Source of the DNA: Takifugu bimaculatus
Taxonomy: Eukaryota; Chordata; Actinopteri; Tetraodontiformes; Tetraodontidae
NCBI GenBank assembly: GCA_004026145.2
Contig: CP034992.1
Span: 11,385,209 to 11,449,208, forward strand
Direction: 5' to 3'
DNA length: 64,000 nucleotides
Below the pieces are notes generated by a model. The model was not told the DNA's origin. It saw only the letters and a program-made list of their open reading frames with translations, and did not search any database. This document shows, one piece after another, positions 1 through 14,900 of the stretch. A program made the translations under genes and the position numbers. The first letter of the stretch is position 1, and each line of letters begins with the position of its first letter.

Positions 1-3000
1 TTCAGCGGGTTTATTTGGTAATTGTACTTTGGCTCTTGCACGGCGTCAGCTAGGACTGGCCCCGCCCCCCGTGACCCTGCAGAGGAGAAGTGCAGTTGGG
101 TAATAGATGAATGCATAAAGATTTCCTAAAGCGAGCTGTGGAAAGATTATCATTGAAAAGTCCAAGGTAAAGTGAAATGCCTTGGAATTTGTACTGAAGT
201 ACAGATTGTATCAGAGTAACAGGGGACAGATTTGGGAATAAATGACCCAAACACGCTAAGGTAATATACCCGTGTGTGTGTGTGTCCAGGGTTTGACCTG
301 GGAATGCACAACATTAATGAGTAACAGAAAATGTGCCTGCCACAAAACGCAGCATTATTGTGTATGGCGGAATGCCAGTCAAGCGTACGCATTAGTTTAC
401 AGAGCTGTAAAGCTGCACGGCCGTGCTGCTGGTTCTATTTGGGCTGTAAGACTGTGGCACAGTCGTGCCGCCCGTAAAAAGGTCCGGTAACAAGTGTTTC
501 TCACCTGTTCCAGCAGAGGCGGCCCAAAAATGGACTCCCCTGTATTTGCGATATATGAAATATTTATATAAATATATGAATGTGCTGTCAACTCAACTTT
601 ATTGGATTATATAACTGGAACAAGTGTCTTCTCTCTGTAGACGGACAGAAACTCAGCTCTTCTCACTTCCTGTATAGAGCTCACTACTCATTATGTGATG
701 CACATTGGTCTGGATGCTAGTAAAATTATCAATCATATAGAGACTCAACATGGGGTGTTGCTGCCTGCTGGTAGACAAAGGCAAAAGTTACCGTCTGCGC
801 ACATTTACACAATTATTCTGAGTAACAGTTTTTGTGAACTATCACCCAGACATGGACCTGAGTCCAATGACATTTTCTGTTTGAGTTGCTCAATTGAACT
901 CGAGTTTATTTTTAGTCTTTTGTCAGGATCGGTCACTGTGGGAGAAGGTGGCATAACTATGAATAAATATGATTATAAAGCCGTAACTATTGCATCAATG
1001 ATCGAGGAAGTGAAGGCATCAGGAAAAAATAGTTTTAAAATCAGAAAACATTCAAGCCGAAACTCTTTCTGACAGGAACCATTCGATGCACGGCCCACCA
1101 TTTTTCACGTCCCACCATTGACCTTTACAGAGTCAAGGTAACTGTGGGCCACTTCAGGGTTTCTTCTTCCATATCTGTACCTTTTCACCTCCGTGCTAAA
1201 CAGTTTCAGGCTGCTGCCGTGACGCTACATTTGCATCAAGCTTCTGGCTCGTTTTAGCGTAGCAGTTGTGCCTCTGTTCAAAGCAATATCGCAGGTCCCT
1301 GGCAACAGTGACGGGGTTGGTTTGGGCGTCTGCCCTCTCCCAACCTCTGGTCTCCGTGGTTACAGACAGACACACCTCTTTATTAATTCATAGGATTGCA
1401 TTTGGCTCTTCGGCTGTAAGAACAGGTAACAACCCTGGCAGAGTGGTTGTATAACCAGAATGCGCCGATACACTCGGCCGACCTTTTTAGCGGGGCATTT
1501 ACTGTCATGGTGGAATGTCTGGAGATTGCAGAGATTGTCCACGGCAGGCAACCCAACAATTTGCAACGCGATCTGGGCAAAATTATCAAACGTCAGGCTT
1601 ATTAAAATCACTCAAATCAATGTGGCGTCCCAGAAACGCCAGCAAATCTGGATTCGCTTCCATCATTTGGCCTTCAGCTCTTGCTCGGTGATGGCAAGTC
1701 TCGGCTTGTATGCTGGAATGAAAATGTGTGAACCGTTGACAAAAACCTCCCTTTTTACCCCTCCTCTTCTCATTTCCTGTACGTTTTTCCTCCAACTTGC
1801 AAGACTCGGTTGCTATAACACCACAGAGATAGAATAAACTTCCTGGCAGTTTTCCGGTGTATAATTGCAGTCGTTTTTGACTGTTTCTTTCATATTCCAG
1901 ATGTGATCATTTCACCATCATGTTTTAACACGATGAAGCTATCGTGTTTATAGGGGCACCTATTGTCAGAAGCAAGGGTTGAGCCTTGAGCTCAATAACC
2001 ATCAATTAAAAGTGCTTAATCTGAAATATAGTTTAATTTACCGTCTTCTGATTATACCAGGGTTTGGTCGCATCGGTTTAGACGGACCTTTCATGTCTGC
2101 AGGCTTCAAGGCCGAGTCGGCCCGTGACTTTTATGAGTGTGCAGCAGCCGGTTGACACAGGCAGCCTACATTGCCTCGTCTCCTCTTTGATCGATGGCCT
2201 TTCAGTTGAGAGTAATTATCCTTGTCCAGACTGGAAGGCTGGGGACTCTGTGGGCTGCCATGTCCAAACAAAGGTGCTCAAACCAATAAATCGGGGCTGT
2301 TTAAACTTTTAAACGTTAAACTTTTTTACGGATAGTTAATGTTATTGTTGACTACTGAGTTTTCCCCGAGTGGAAATGCTTTTTTTTTTAAATCTTTAAT
2401 CTTCTTTTTAACTAGGGAGTTGGTAGATGCTAACATTTCTTGCTTGTGTCTGTTCCGCTTGATATAATGTGCAGGATTCTTCCTACCAGGCTACTTCTGA
2501 AGCACACTCCTGATATTTTTATGCACCATTTATCTATAATTAATTGAACATTTCCTCCATCTTCCAGTCTTGTGTGTGCCAGTATGTCCAAATATGCACG
2601 TGCATGCCAAAGTACAAAGTTTAGCGAGTGTGTCTTGTAATGGAGGCATGTATAATGCATCACCAGAGCTTTTCCTGTTACCTGTGTGTGTCTGTCAGTG
2701 CAGCACATACCTCCAACTGTGGCCCTACCAGCATTAATATTTGCCTGTTGTTGGGGCCTCTTAGTAGGATCGGAAAACATTTTTTTTTATTTGCATTACA
2801 TTGTTAGTTCTATTTTTATTTTTTTTAATCTTTTATCAGCGGTGAGTGCAGACTATGGCGGTCGGGGAGAAACACAGCTTCCAGCTTTGAGTTGCTGCTT
2901 AAAGCCAGACTAAAGCTGAAATATTGATTGTTTTCAAGAGGCCTGTCCTGTGTGTGGTGGGGTGGTGGGGGGGGGGGGGGTTGTGCTGCACACGCCACTT

Positions 3001-6000
3001 CTAGTGATCAGTCTTGATATTTTTTTAGTTAAAGTTCCTCAGAATCTGTCACATCTTACACTTATATAGTGTGAATGCTCTGGCTAAAGTAGCAGGCAGC
3101 TGATTGCCGGCACTAGAGGATGTGTTACATCCGTCTTAAAATGCTTTTTGGCCAAAAGCAGGTCGACTAAATGACGCGGAACAGGAAGTGTGCATGTGTG
3201 TGGCACGTTTGTGAGGCGACAACCTGCAATCTATTGTGTACGACTGCAGAAATCCCTCCCTATAGCAGCTGACCTCATACACGGAAGCGCTACGGTCACC
3301 AGAGCTGATATGGAACCACGTTTAGTTTAAACATCTGGGGGATCTCGCTGGCATCCGGGAAGTGCTGGAGACATCTTTTGGAAGCATGGAAGCAGGGTGG
3401 AACCTGAAAACGGACTCGCATCACAAATACCTGCTCTCTAAATGTGTTTACAGCAGCACGACTGAAAACACGCCCAAACCAGTAACCGTGCATCTCCATC
3501 ATTGCTGTTTCACCGTTTCCTCTGTGGAAATTGGATAATCAATGGTAACTTATTATTGCATAGAAAAATCATTCCACAGAGGAAGCCCCCCTCCCCCTCC
3601 CCAAACCTTTACCCCTTTACCTAAACCTCATGGTTACAGGCCAGACATTTTTACTCTTTTTACAAAGAGACATTTGAAATCCTCTCATATGCTGACACTG
3701 AAAAATAATAGTAATAATGCATTAAATATAGGAAATGCGAAGAACACACCCACAAAGGAGCAGAGCAGCGCAGCAAAACATGTCATGTTACTGTCCGTTT
3801 CCCCCTGAACAAAGCTGTGAGCAGCTTCATACCTCTGAAGAAGCCTTTGAGTACTGCATGATCTGTTTTTTTTCTACAGGTTGAACATCTGCGTGGGTGA
3901 TCGGGGCCTTCCGCGGGTTCCATCATGTTGCTGCTTCAGATACAGAAAATCTGCTCCTGTTTGCGTCTGTGCCCCTGAAGCCCGAGGGCTTGTCTTTCAG
4001 GACGGGCCCTTTTTCTCTGACCTGAGTGGCAGCAGTAGCAGCGCCGGAGGTTCGTGCAATGCAACCCTAAACTTGACCTCCACAAATGCCCGATCACAGC
4101 TTAGACTAAGTGAAAGGGGAGTGAGGCCATATCTGAGCTGTCCTGCTTTGGCGGAGGTAAAAATCAAGCCAGTTGTGCAACACTTTTAGAGTTTCAGAGT
4201 TAATTTGGATCTTGTAGCAGCAGTGTGACTGTTGAAGCCTCTTCCAGATGTTAAGGGCACGTTTCAAAACCCAACAGATGTTCAGGTCTCTTTGGCTTGA
4301 TGATCTGTCATCCTCACAAACGGTCCAAAAATCAGCATCAAATATGGATTAAATCCATCCGGCGGGTCTGTGATTAGTGCTCCTCAGGCTGTCGTCGGCC
4401 TGCTAAATTCTCTTCTTTCTTAATCCTATTGAAATATTCAGATTGAAAATCCGACATTTCTCTCCTCAGACGATCATCTAAAAACTCAACATTTATAGGA
4501 TTTTGGAAACTCGGTGAATAATAAATGTAGAGGTGTGTGTGTGCGTGCTTTTAAAGCCTTTTTTCCCCCAACCAGAAATTTGGATTGAAACTGCAGAACA
4601 TGAAGTAAAGAGTAAAGATGCACTGGATATTTTTGCCGCCTGTCAGTTATCACGCTGCTGACCTTGACGCTCAGCTTCCCTATGCCCTTGTCTTTTTATA
4701 GCAGTCGTAGGAGGATATTGACCTTTTTTTGCTGAGCAAACTATTTCTTTTATATTTTGCCTCTGTAAATAAGTTGCAGCACAGCAGCATCCTAACTGTA
4801 GCTGCAGGGGTAGAAAATAATTCATAAAGTTTACAGTTTGACTGATAGTCATCAGTCTCGCTTCTAATTTGCTTCTACTTTGCTTCCGTGAAGGAGGTTT
4901 TGGTTCCTTTTCCATCTCGGTCCTCTCTGCTTTGGCAGCAGTTGTGGTTTTGCCGTCCATACTTGCTCTTTGCCCGAGGCCCTGCAGCCATCTGTTGTAG
5001 GAGACACTGTCCCTGTCTTTCAAACCCACCCATACAGGCAGATGTGTGTTTCTGTGCATGCATGTGTGCATTCTCAAGTGTACACATGTTCACGCAAGCT
5101 GTTTATGTTTGCTCCGTGTGAGGGGGGTGGGGGGGTGGGGGTGGGGCTCTGCACTCCACTCTGGATTGACACATTTTTTAACACGGAGCCAAGAAGAACA
5201 GGCGGCATCCCGGCGACACGCTGCTGTCTGTAGGCGGGTGAGGACAGTAGGAGGGAGGGTTGGAGACGTGAAGGATCAGAAAATGAGGAGTGGGTTTTGT
5301 TTTTATTGTGTCCCTCATTTGTTAGTTTGCTTTTCGCTGACTTCTGCGACAATATGTGGTCCCATCAGGCCTGCGTGTGTTTTGAGCCACGTCGGAGGGG
5401 GCCCCCGCTTTAGGTTCCGGGGGCTGAGAGAAATCTCAGGGGTCGCGCTCAAGCCCAGCGGTGTTCTCCAGGTGGACATTGATCCGAAGCCTCGTGACGT
5501 CCAGCGTTCGCCTTTGTCGTTAAAGTTGAGATTAAAGGCAAGTGCGCGCTTGATATTCATCAGCCGGAGCATCACCGTGAGGTCAGATATTGATTTATTC
5601 AACAGATCCGACTGATGCGGAGACCTGAGAGTCATCCCATTATAGATCTCTTGATAGGACGAACTTCTACCCTTTCCAGTGTCCTCTATGGCTCCTGGAG
5701 CATCTTGTAACTTTCTGCTGAATCACAACAACAAACTGTACAGTAGTTAGTCTCCGGAGCATTAATTTTTCCCCCCAGAATCACAAGCCTGTATCCAATT
5801 TTCAGTAAATGACACGCCTGGATCTTTGGGGAAAATCCTCTATAAATTAGACGAAGGCTCCGAACCACTGGGTGACAAAACTCGGTTTCACGTTGCGACG
5901 TACTGTCGTCGGCTCGAAAACGGAGTTTTGGAGTGTATGCTGTCATTATAAAGGTATTTCTTTAATATGTTAATATATAAAAGACAACGAACCCTTCCTA

Positions 6001-7940
6001 AACTGTGCAAACGCCTTTATTGCTTCCATTGAAAGTGGGCGGGGCTACTGGTGCTGATCGCAACGGGCCAAACCTAAATATCAACAAGGGCCCTGTCTTC
6101 TCAGCTGCCAGTGAATCCACACTACCGCCTTTGTGCCTTTTTGCTCTTGGCACCAAGATCACACTTGCTGCAGACACGCGCACGTTCTTTACCACGCACG
6201 GCGAAGGCATCACTCCCGCAGGCAGCGCTGTCGCCACAGGAAGCTTGCATAAGGGGAAGAGAGAGTTATAAGGTGACTTAATCTCGATCCCCGGCTCCGA
6301 CACAAAACAGGAGGAACTGCATTTGTTCTCGCCTCCTTTTGTGTCTCAACCCGGTCGGTTTCAAAACGCTTCACAGGGTAGCGAAAGTCCAGAGTTGAGA
6401 GAAGCACGCCAGGAATTCTCCCAGCATCAGTCCTCCGTCACCAGATTTATCATCGGTCAAATATGGAAGTGGCCAAAGATCCCTGTTCTCTAGTTTTTAA
6501 GAAAACGCTTGTGTGAAAGTTTAGCTGTTTCCTACCAAACAGGAAGAGCCCTTCAAGATGAGCCCTTCCATCACTGACTCACTTTCCAACTATGGCCAGT
6601 TTTCGCAAGCTCGGCAAATAATTTAGTACCCCACGATTCCCTTGTTGCTGTCGCATTGCCCGCTCACTATCAGACCGACGCACCAACATTTAGTCACTGA
6701 TTGACCTACAGATGTAATGAACAGCTTGAAACCCAGGTTAAGTCGGTGAAGCTTACAGACGCATCTGTAGGAATTCGGTTAGAAATTATGCTCTTTTTTT
6801 TTCTCCTGCGTTTTGCATTTGCATAGTGGTTCTTTGATCGGATCGAAGCCATGTGTTGTGGTGAATCTAATAGTGACTTAATGTTACCACAGGGCCCTGC
6901 TCACAGTTCCGCAGGGCCATGCCCTTTGTTCTTTGTTCTCTTGTATTAAACCTGACGACTGCCAGCAACAGTTCTCTTGGCAGACGCAACTTTGTTGGTT
7001 CTGATTCTCTGCCAGTCACTTTCTAACCCATCAATAGTCAGGCAATTTCCTGAGGCTTGCAGGGGGTTTTACAAAGTCCTCGGTGTTAGGTGGTCATTCT
7101 GTTAATCCCTCATTCCTCCCCAGTTTACACACTTGCCCTGTAGGAGACATCAGGCCACATGGAGACGTCTTCTGTTGCACATCTTCTTTAAAGGCCTGTT
7201 AAAGGCAGTATTTCTTAAACAGTCTATATTTCAGCCCTGATCGCAACATCTGCTCTATAAGCCAGTCGTATTACATGAGAATCAGCAGCTGACAGCTGTG
7301 CATGGAAACCATCTTGGTCCATTTCTCCCTGGGGGCCTTCAGTGGCATGTGCGTGCTGCGTAGTAGTGTATTTTGAGGGTCATCCCAGAAAGACTTCACC
7401 CAGGGCGAGCAGGACTGGAGAGTGTACTGACAGGCACCCCTGGGTGTGTGTGCATGTGTGTGTCGATTCCTTGTGGCAGATGAGCTCTCTCTGGTCGCCC
7501 GCGGCTGTTGGAATAAACATAGCAGTGGATAAGAAAAGCACATATCCTGTCCGCCCAAGATGTTTCCATTAAATCGTTTCCGGTTATAAATCTGCCTTAA
7601 TGGATTTAGGAATATAAAAGTTGTGGGTGTGGCCTCGGTCTATACATTTTTATATAGTTCATTTAGTGTTATGTAGCAGCTATCTATCAACATGATGCCG
7701 GCTAGGCGCGACATGACTCTGGCTCACTCCATTTTGTCTTCCACCACCTTTTTCCTTCCTCTTGATGCCTTGTGACCTGCCCCAGTCTCGAGCTCAGCGG
7801 CAGAGTGAGAGCGGAGGTCTGGAAGTAAAGGGAGAGGAGGGTTGGTCCAGATGTGAGAGGGTCTCATTAGCTGCCTGTTTACATTTTCCAGCTAATGCAA
7901 GTGTATTTTTAACCTCTGCCTGTTTTTGTTCCCCGTGCAG
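1..7940 (+). other. gnai2: gnai2 intron 1 (partial), no exon seen
   Basis: Sequence upstream of the first recognisable gnai2 exon. No stretch encodes the expected first-exon peptide (Met-Gly-Cys start with an N-myristoyl/palmitoyl signal), and the coding length missing from the gene (118 nt) equals one first exon, so I infer that exon 1 lies left of the window and this is intron 1. The stretch holds short GT runs (about 271-287), a poly-G run (about 2957-2974) and many chance ORFs, the longest at 5046-5615 on the + strand, with no recognisable domain. No RNA gene or mobile element was identified here. Confidence 0.65.
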
Positions 7941-8933
7941 GTGCTGGAGAGTCGGGGAAGAGCACCATTGTGAAGCAGATGAAGTGAGTAACTGCTCATT
8001 GTTTCGCTTTTCCTCCTCAGCTGTGACCAATTCATCTCTTCTAACGCCACCAACATGCGATCACGTTTTAAGGTCAGGAATGAATTAACACAAGATGACG
8101 GCGCTATTATAAATGCCTGTGTCACGTCACTCACAAATAAATTCATGTTTTTCTATACGGTCGGATTCCTCATCAGACCTCATCACTTCAGAGGGTTTTT
8201 TTTCATGCAGTTGGTAGAATTTTTCCAATAAACAAGCCTCAGAGGTCATTAGGGTCAGTGAAAGTGAGGAACAGTATTTCCAGCACACCGTTTCCCCCCA
8301 TTAGTTCTGCCATTGTTGTCATTTTGAATCATAGCTGCTTTTAGCTGCCAATACAGCTGTTGCATCAACTTATCGGCTCATTCATGAGCAAAAAAGCCCA
8401 AAATATAGGTTATTGGGATTATGGAAGTGCAGTCCTCTCGCTGAGCTCTGTTTACATTAACACTGTGATGTATGGTTTTCTAACCCTGCCGCTGCTTTGA
8501 CAACAGTCGACACACACACACACGCGCACACACAAAATGTCAGAATCTTGCACGTGGCCATTCAGAACATTTAAACACACCTAAATATTTACGCACTTTG
8601 ATCATTTCTGACTTTGCATCTGCATTTACTTCGTTAGGAAGGTGTTAATGTTTATGTCAGATAAATAGTTGCGTGCACATACGCATCGAAATCGGACTAC
8701 ATTTCTCGCTCGAATGGCGTAAATAGTATTATTTTATGTAATCGAACTGCCGCAGGAATTTGGTTTCCTTGTGTGCATGTAAACACACTCACTGTTTATT
8801 CTGTAGTTTATACTGATGCTGCGTTCCTGAAGAGCAGGAGGCTCCTGACGGCTCCAGTTAGGGTCCACTTCTGTCTCCACCCACCAATAGTTACAGTATA
8901 CTAACTGTTGTAGGACATGCCAGCCGAATCAGG

Positions 8934-8971
<38 letters not shown>

Positions 8972-11900
8972 CCTCGCTCTCTGCATCTAAAGGCCTTTAA
9001 CAGGAAAATGAACCAAACTTATTGCAGCAGCTGGATGGGAAAATGGGGAATAAAGCAGCCTGGGCACTGTGTCAGCCGGCGATTCAGGTTGGTTTGTGGA
9101 TACAGTTGAGGCAGGAAGGATCCAAAACATCTCATTTACTAAAATATTTACAGTTCTGCTCTAAGAAAAGAGACCAGAGCGCAGCTTTGAGTTTCCAGAC
9201 CCTGTGAGTCACAATCTCAGCTTTTTTCTCCCTCTCTCTCAGCTGGGCTGCACTCGTGCTCAGTTTAGAGTGAATCGACCTGAAAAGACACGAACACGAA
9301 CAGATGTTTATAGTTGCTGTAGGTGCATCTTATTTGTTCAGTAATTTGAGTGGACATTCGGTTTAAATACTGTTTTTCTTTGAAAGGAAAATCCTGGGAA
9401 TTTATCAGAAACCTTTATTTAATCTATGTTTTCCTGTCTGAAACCTGTCTGTTTGGCCTTCTGGACTTTTGAAAGAATCATTGATTGGACAGTAGGTGAC
9501 AAAGGTCATCTGTGAATGGGATCAAATGGAGCCTGTGGTGTTAGAAATGGTCCCTACCACCTTTAGACTGGGCCTGGGACTTTGATCCAACAGCCTGCGC
9601 TTTGTCTAGAGTGTAGAGCTGAAGCACTGTGAGACAAGACTTTTAATGAAGCAAATAACGTGATACTTTTCAAGAAATGACGCTGTGGGGGGATTAATGA
9701 CACGGTAAAAGTCCAGCGAGGAATATTCCCCATCCTGAGTCAAGTTGCCTGCAACAATAGAGACCCGAGATCTGACGCCGTCATCGTCTGAGTCCCCGTT
9801 TAATGACGTAACGAAGATGTCAGCCTAGTCGGACATGAGACGAATGAGTTATTCTTAACCAAGATTAATGAAATATTGAAACGTGGAGCAGCACAGGAAG
9901 TCCATACAGTAGAAAACATCAGCCCAGATTAGCCCACTTGCTTCCCAACATGTCTTGTTGTATTTAACAGATTTAACACACGAGTATTTGTTTTTCTGTG
10001 AGAGATGGGCTCCTTTATTTGGCATAGTTTAAAAGAAATATGCTTTTGGACTGTTTTTGGAGGAAAGGGATGCTGCCCTTGCATGCGGAGCTAAAACCAA
10101 CATCAGTCACAGGCTTGTGCTGTGAAATTAGCGAAAGTGTGGGTTGAATGAGGGGAAAACATTGATCTCCCAGTTCTCTACACCGTGTCACAGTCGGCTC
10201 ACTTGCATGCTAATGAGCTGCTCATTCAGCGCAGCCATTGAAATGCTGGCTGCGTGCGTGCGTGCGCGCAGGCGCGTGTGCACGTGCTGGGCCAGGACAG
10301 AGGAGAGAGGCTTCTCTTTGGTCCCCTGCCCAGCAGCTTCAGTCTCGGCTCATGCTTTCTCAACCGCATGTCGTGTTCTCGCCGTCTCTTTCCACAGCCC
10401 CAGAAGCAAGTAAATATTTGCTTTACTGTACACGCACTGGGAGATGGGGGGGGGGGGGTCCAGCCCCTTTTGCTAATCACCTAATTACTGTGTTTTTTCG
10501 GTGTGCCCCGAACGTGACATTAATAGACAAAAGATCAGACGACCAGGATGAGACTGTTCGGCCTCGCGTACATGTTCAGTGTATGTGTGTGATTTAATCT
10601 CACGTTATGGTATTTTTGCATCTTTGTGCTCCTCCGCTGTTTCCAGGATCATTCACGAGGACGGGTATTCAGAGGATGAGTGTAAGCAGTACAGAGCGGT
10701 TGTCTACAGCAACACAATCCAGTCCATCATGGCCATCATCAAGGCCATGGCCAACCTGAAGATCGACTACGAGGACTCTGCCAGAGCGGTAGGTGTCACC
10801 AACGGGGCGCCACCCTAACGGCAGGGCCGGATTTATAACCACCCTTTAAAAACCAAAGTGCGGAAGCTTTTCAAACCTTCTCTTTAAAGTTGGTCGCCTG
10901 ATAATAGAAGGCCATTAATGAGGGTAATAAAGGCTCCCAGGTGCCTGTATTATATGATATTGTGGAACTAAGCTGCACTTGGCCCCGTGACATCATCACT
11001 GCTTAAACCCACCAAATCTTCCTCCTCGCTTCCTGTCCTGAGCCGACACATCAGAGCAGCCAAGATTATGCTCAGGGATGTTCCCTGGAGTGCAGGGCCA
11101 CAGCTTCCATCAAGGAAGTTAGCTTGTTTCAGAGCCCTGCAGGGTTGGCTGCGTTTGGACTGGCACCGAGGTCACAGGCACCAGGTCGCACGTGTTAACG
11201 TCTGATGGAATTCATGAGAAAACGAGGCCACATCGAGGTTTCTAACTGTAAATGTCGCATGAGAAAATCTGCTGGCGTTACTTCAGGATGCTGCGAGTGG
11301 ACAGGTTTATTTGATGGACTTCTTTAACTCTGCCCATTCTTTCCCCACCTCACTTCCTGAAGACTCTTCAGAAGAACTGCATGGATGTGGAGTTCTTTTA
11401 TGTCTGGTATATGTCGGGTTTAGCTGCGCATGACAGCTTCTGCAGAACGGATCGCTCGATGTTACAAATGACTCTTGATTTCTCCCCACAGAAGTTTCCT
11501 TACTGAGAGCTTCAAATGTCCTGGAACCAGATTTGACTTTAGACTCTAAACTCTGACTAAAGCACGTGTTCGGCCTGCAGCTCTATTCTAAACTGTCAGC
11601 TAAAGCTCTTTTTTTAATCAGTGTGGTTAATTCAGATTTAAATCCATTATTTTTGTTATTCAGTCGTTTCTCGAACATCAAATTGAAGGAGGACTTTTAG
11701 TTGTGCAGGAATGGAAGCGGAAGCTGAAGAAATGCACTTGAGAGATGTGTCGTCCTTCAGGATTGCAGTAAAAGTGAGGTGGGATGAAGTCATCTCTGGC
11801 GTTCATTCAGCTGAAGGAAAGGGTCGGCCAATAGTCGACTAATACCAGGAATTCTGTTGCGTGGGAGGGGCCTTGTCGGACGTTCAGGGTCAGAGGTGAG

Positions 11901-14900
11901 AGGAGGGAGCTGTGACCTTTCAGGTGCCTGCACATTAACATCAGGAAAACCGTCCGGTACCATCGGCTCCTGGGACTGACGGCAGAGTCACAGCTCGGAT
12001 AGTGGGGAAAAACACACCCTCGAGGTTTTCCAGTAGATGCACGATGGCACGGATGAGCTCTGATCACGGCGTGTTTTACTGCTCTGATTACGTCAACAAG
12101 TTTATCCTATTAAATATGGTCAGAAACTGTGGGATCAGAGCTCTGAGGGCTGCCAGAGCTTCACATTACATAACCAGAGACGTTCCATCGTAAAAACCAG
12201 GGTTTTCCGGATGTCTGGACGAGGCTCTTATCTGCCATTTCTCAAAAGAGGGAATTCAGAGTGTTCTGACAGGCCGGAGCCCTCGTGTGGCTACGCTAAC
12301 ACTGGCTCATAGCTAATAATACAGTTAAAAGAGCCTGAAACCACATCCCATTCAGAGATGACACAGTTAAAGCCATAATTCCTACTTTTTCCACAGTTTC
12401 TGTGTAATAATTTTATACAAATGCCACGTTTGTGCCAGACACAAACATTATGAGACACTTCCACAGGCCGCCTCACCCTGATCTAATCATACGTGACGAG
12501 GCTCTGATGACACACGCGAGGGAAAATGAGTATGTCTGAGGCTAAAAATGACAAGACGTGTGAAAATAGTGTTTGAAAGTGGACGAGACTTAAGTGGAGG
12601 CCACTTTGTGTTCCATCAGACGAGTTTGCACCTGTCCAAAAGCAAATAAAACCGTTTAAACAGGCTCCATACTGGTTTCCCCCGTTGGAAGCGTGCAGCT
12701 TCCCAGAGCGCCGCCTTTTTTTGTGCTACGAAAACATTCCCTCGCACCTTCATCAGCGCGGCGATCTAAGCGAAGCGCTGTGTTTCTGCCAGGACGACGC
12801 CCGCCAACTGTTCGCCCTGTCGGCAGCGGCGGAGGAGCAGGGCATCCTGCCAGACGACCTGTCCAGAGTCATCCAGCGGCTGTGGTCCGACGGCGGCGTC
12901 CAGAGCTGCTTCACCCGGGCTCGAGAGTACCAGCTGAACGACTCGGCCGCCTAGTGAGTCCCCCCATCAGCGCCCAGTTTGGGTCTGATTCATCACACAC
13001 ACACACACAACAGCAGCCTCACACCCCCTTCTTTTAATTACCGTGTCCACCTTCATGGCTAAGTGCTCCATTTGTTCCCCTTGTTGTTAAAACACTCCAT
13101 TATGACAACAGAGGTGGTGGTGGTGGGGGGGGACGGGGGGACGGGGGGGGGGGGTAATTGCAGGAGGCTGCTGGAGGGAGGTGAGAGGTGGCTTTCACAG
13201 TGAAAACAGAGCCCCAGCCTTCATCCAGCAGCAGCTGCAGCAAGAGGCCGGCGCTGCATTCAGATGAACGCTCCGACGGAGCCCGAGTGGCCCCACAGCG
13301 CCGCGGCCCCGTAACCATGGTTTTTAGCCTGGAGAGGGAGTGAGGTCGCGTGTCTGTCATCGCCAGCGGCGACCCGGAGGTCTCCAGACGCCGTTTCATC
13401 TCCGCCGCTGTGACTTCAGACTAAACGTGTCCGGCGCCGCAGCGGCGGCGGCCCAGCCGGCGTCCGCTTCTTTCTTTTCTCTCTAACGTCAAATAATAAC
13501 GGCCATCATGGCCGACGGTCACGCGCGGCCTCCAGGCAGCGCCGCAGCGTCGCTTCAGAGGGAACGCTTTGCCCTCTGGTTTACCTCAGGCAGCGTTTTA
13601 GCTCCAAAGAGGGCAGAGAAGCGTCGCGTTCCGCCGCGGCTGGTGGCGTGACGATGGGTCAGGAAAATACGATTCCCTCTGAGGAAGGAACGCCGCAGGC
13701 CGCGAGCATTTGCCGCCGCGCCGCCCTGCTCCAGTACACCAAGCGTATGAAGGAGTCCTCTAACGTCTGCGTCCCCCCTCCCCTGCAGCTACCTGAACGA
13801 CCTGGAGAGGATAGCCAAGTCGGATTACATCCCCACGCAGCAGGACGTGCTGAGGACCCGAGTGAAGACCACCGGCATCGTGGAGACGCATTTCACATTC
13901 AAGGACCTGCACTTCAAGTGAGCTCTTGACTCGGCCGTTAGAGGGCCACTTAATCCATAAGAGAACGTATTTTCCCGACACGTTGCTGCTTCAGTTCTGG
14001 TATTTGTCCCTTTGGTCCTAACCCTTTTAAGGAACAGCTGCCTTAGCGGGACGTTATGTCCGAGTCACAGGTCCCTGATTGTACTCGCTGTAGTTTCCCC
14101 CCTACACGCGTGTAAAGTCCCATAAGTTCAGAGAACAGGAAGCGTGATGTTTGTAATCACATTAGCGCGCTAGCATGAGACCAGATGAGGAGCCTCCCTT
14201 GTCCTTGTGCTGGGTGTGAAGCGAGTGTGTTTTATAGCATTCTGGAGGGACTTGGAACATCAGAAGCCGAACACACCTGAGACTTTACATCCACGACGTA
14301 AACGGGTCGAGGAGGAGATGGTAAAATATTAACGTTACGTCTCTCCATCTCCTCAGTGCAAATGGAGGTCATGTTTGCATCTGATTCTCTGCCTCCTCTC
14401 TCGGTTTCATATTTTATATTAAAAAAAAAAGACCCAGCATACCAGCAGCAGCTTGTCAGGGCTGTAATGTTTGGGCGTTTTTTTCCCTCCAAGCTCCCAG
14501 ACGAGTGTGCGTTTAAGCAGCCTCCAGTCTAACGAGCTCTGCTTACTCAGCCTGGAGGCCGCCTGTCTGCAGGAGTCAAAGTTTGACTCAACCCAGCCAA
14601 ATTCTGCAAAGTGAAACTGCTCAGTAGGTCAGGTGAGGCGTCACGAGAGGAGTGAGTCACTCCGGGAGGCTGCAAACGGCAGCCAGACGCTGTCCAGCCT
14701 GTCCACTACAGCTAGCTGTCCATTTGTTTCCATTAAGGCAAGTTTAAAAACGCTAATTGGATTAATTGGAGGGTGACGGTGACTGGCTATCATAACTCCA
14801 GTGGTTTGGAGAGGCTAGGCTAGCTGGTTAGCATGCTGTATAAAGGCCACTGTCTGTTAATGATACAGTTTCTTTAAGGCCCCTTGGACCAGTGAGGCCC

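Noticed and set aside
695..1072. 125-codon + strand ORF
   Set aside because: Checked as a possible gnai2 first exon. It lacks the Met-Gly-Cys start and the expected donor, and has no recognisable similarity.
5046..5615. 189-codon + strand ORF in the left part of the window
   Set aside because: Low-complexity start over TGTG and poly-G DNA, no domain, overlapped by equally long ORFs on the other strand; lies in gnai2 intron 1.
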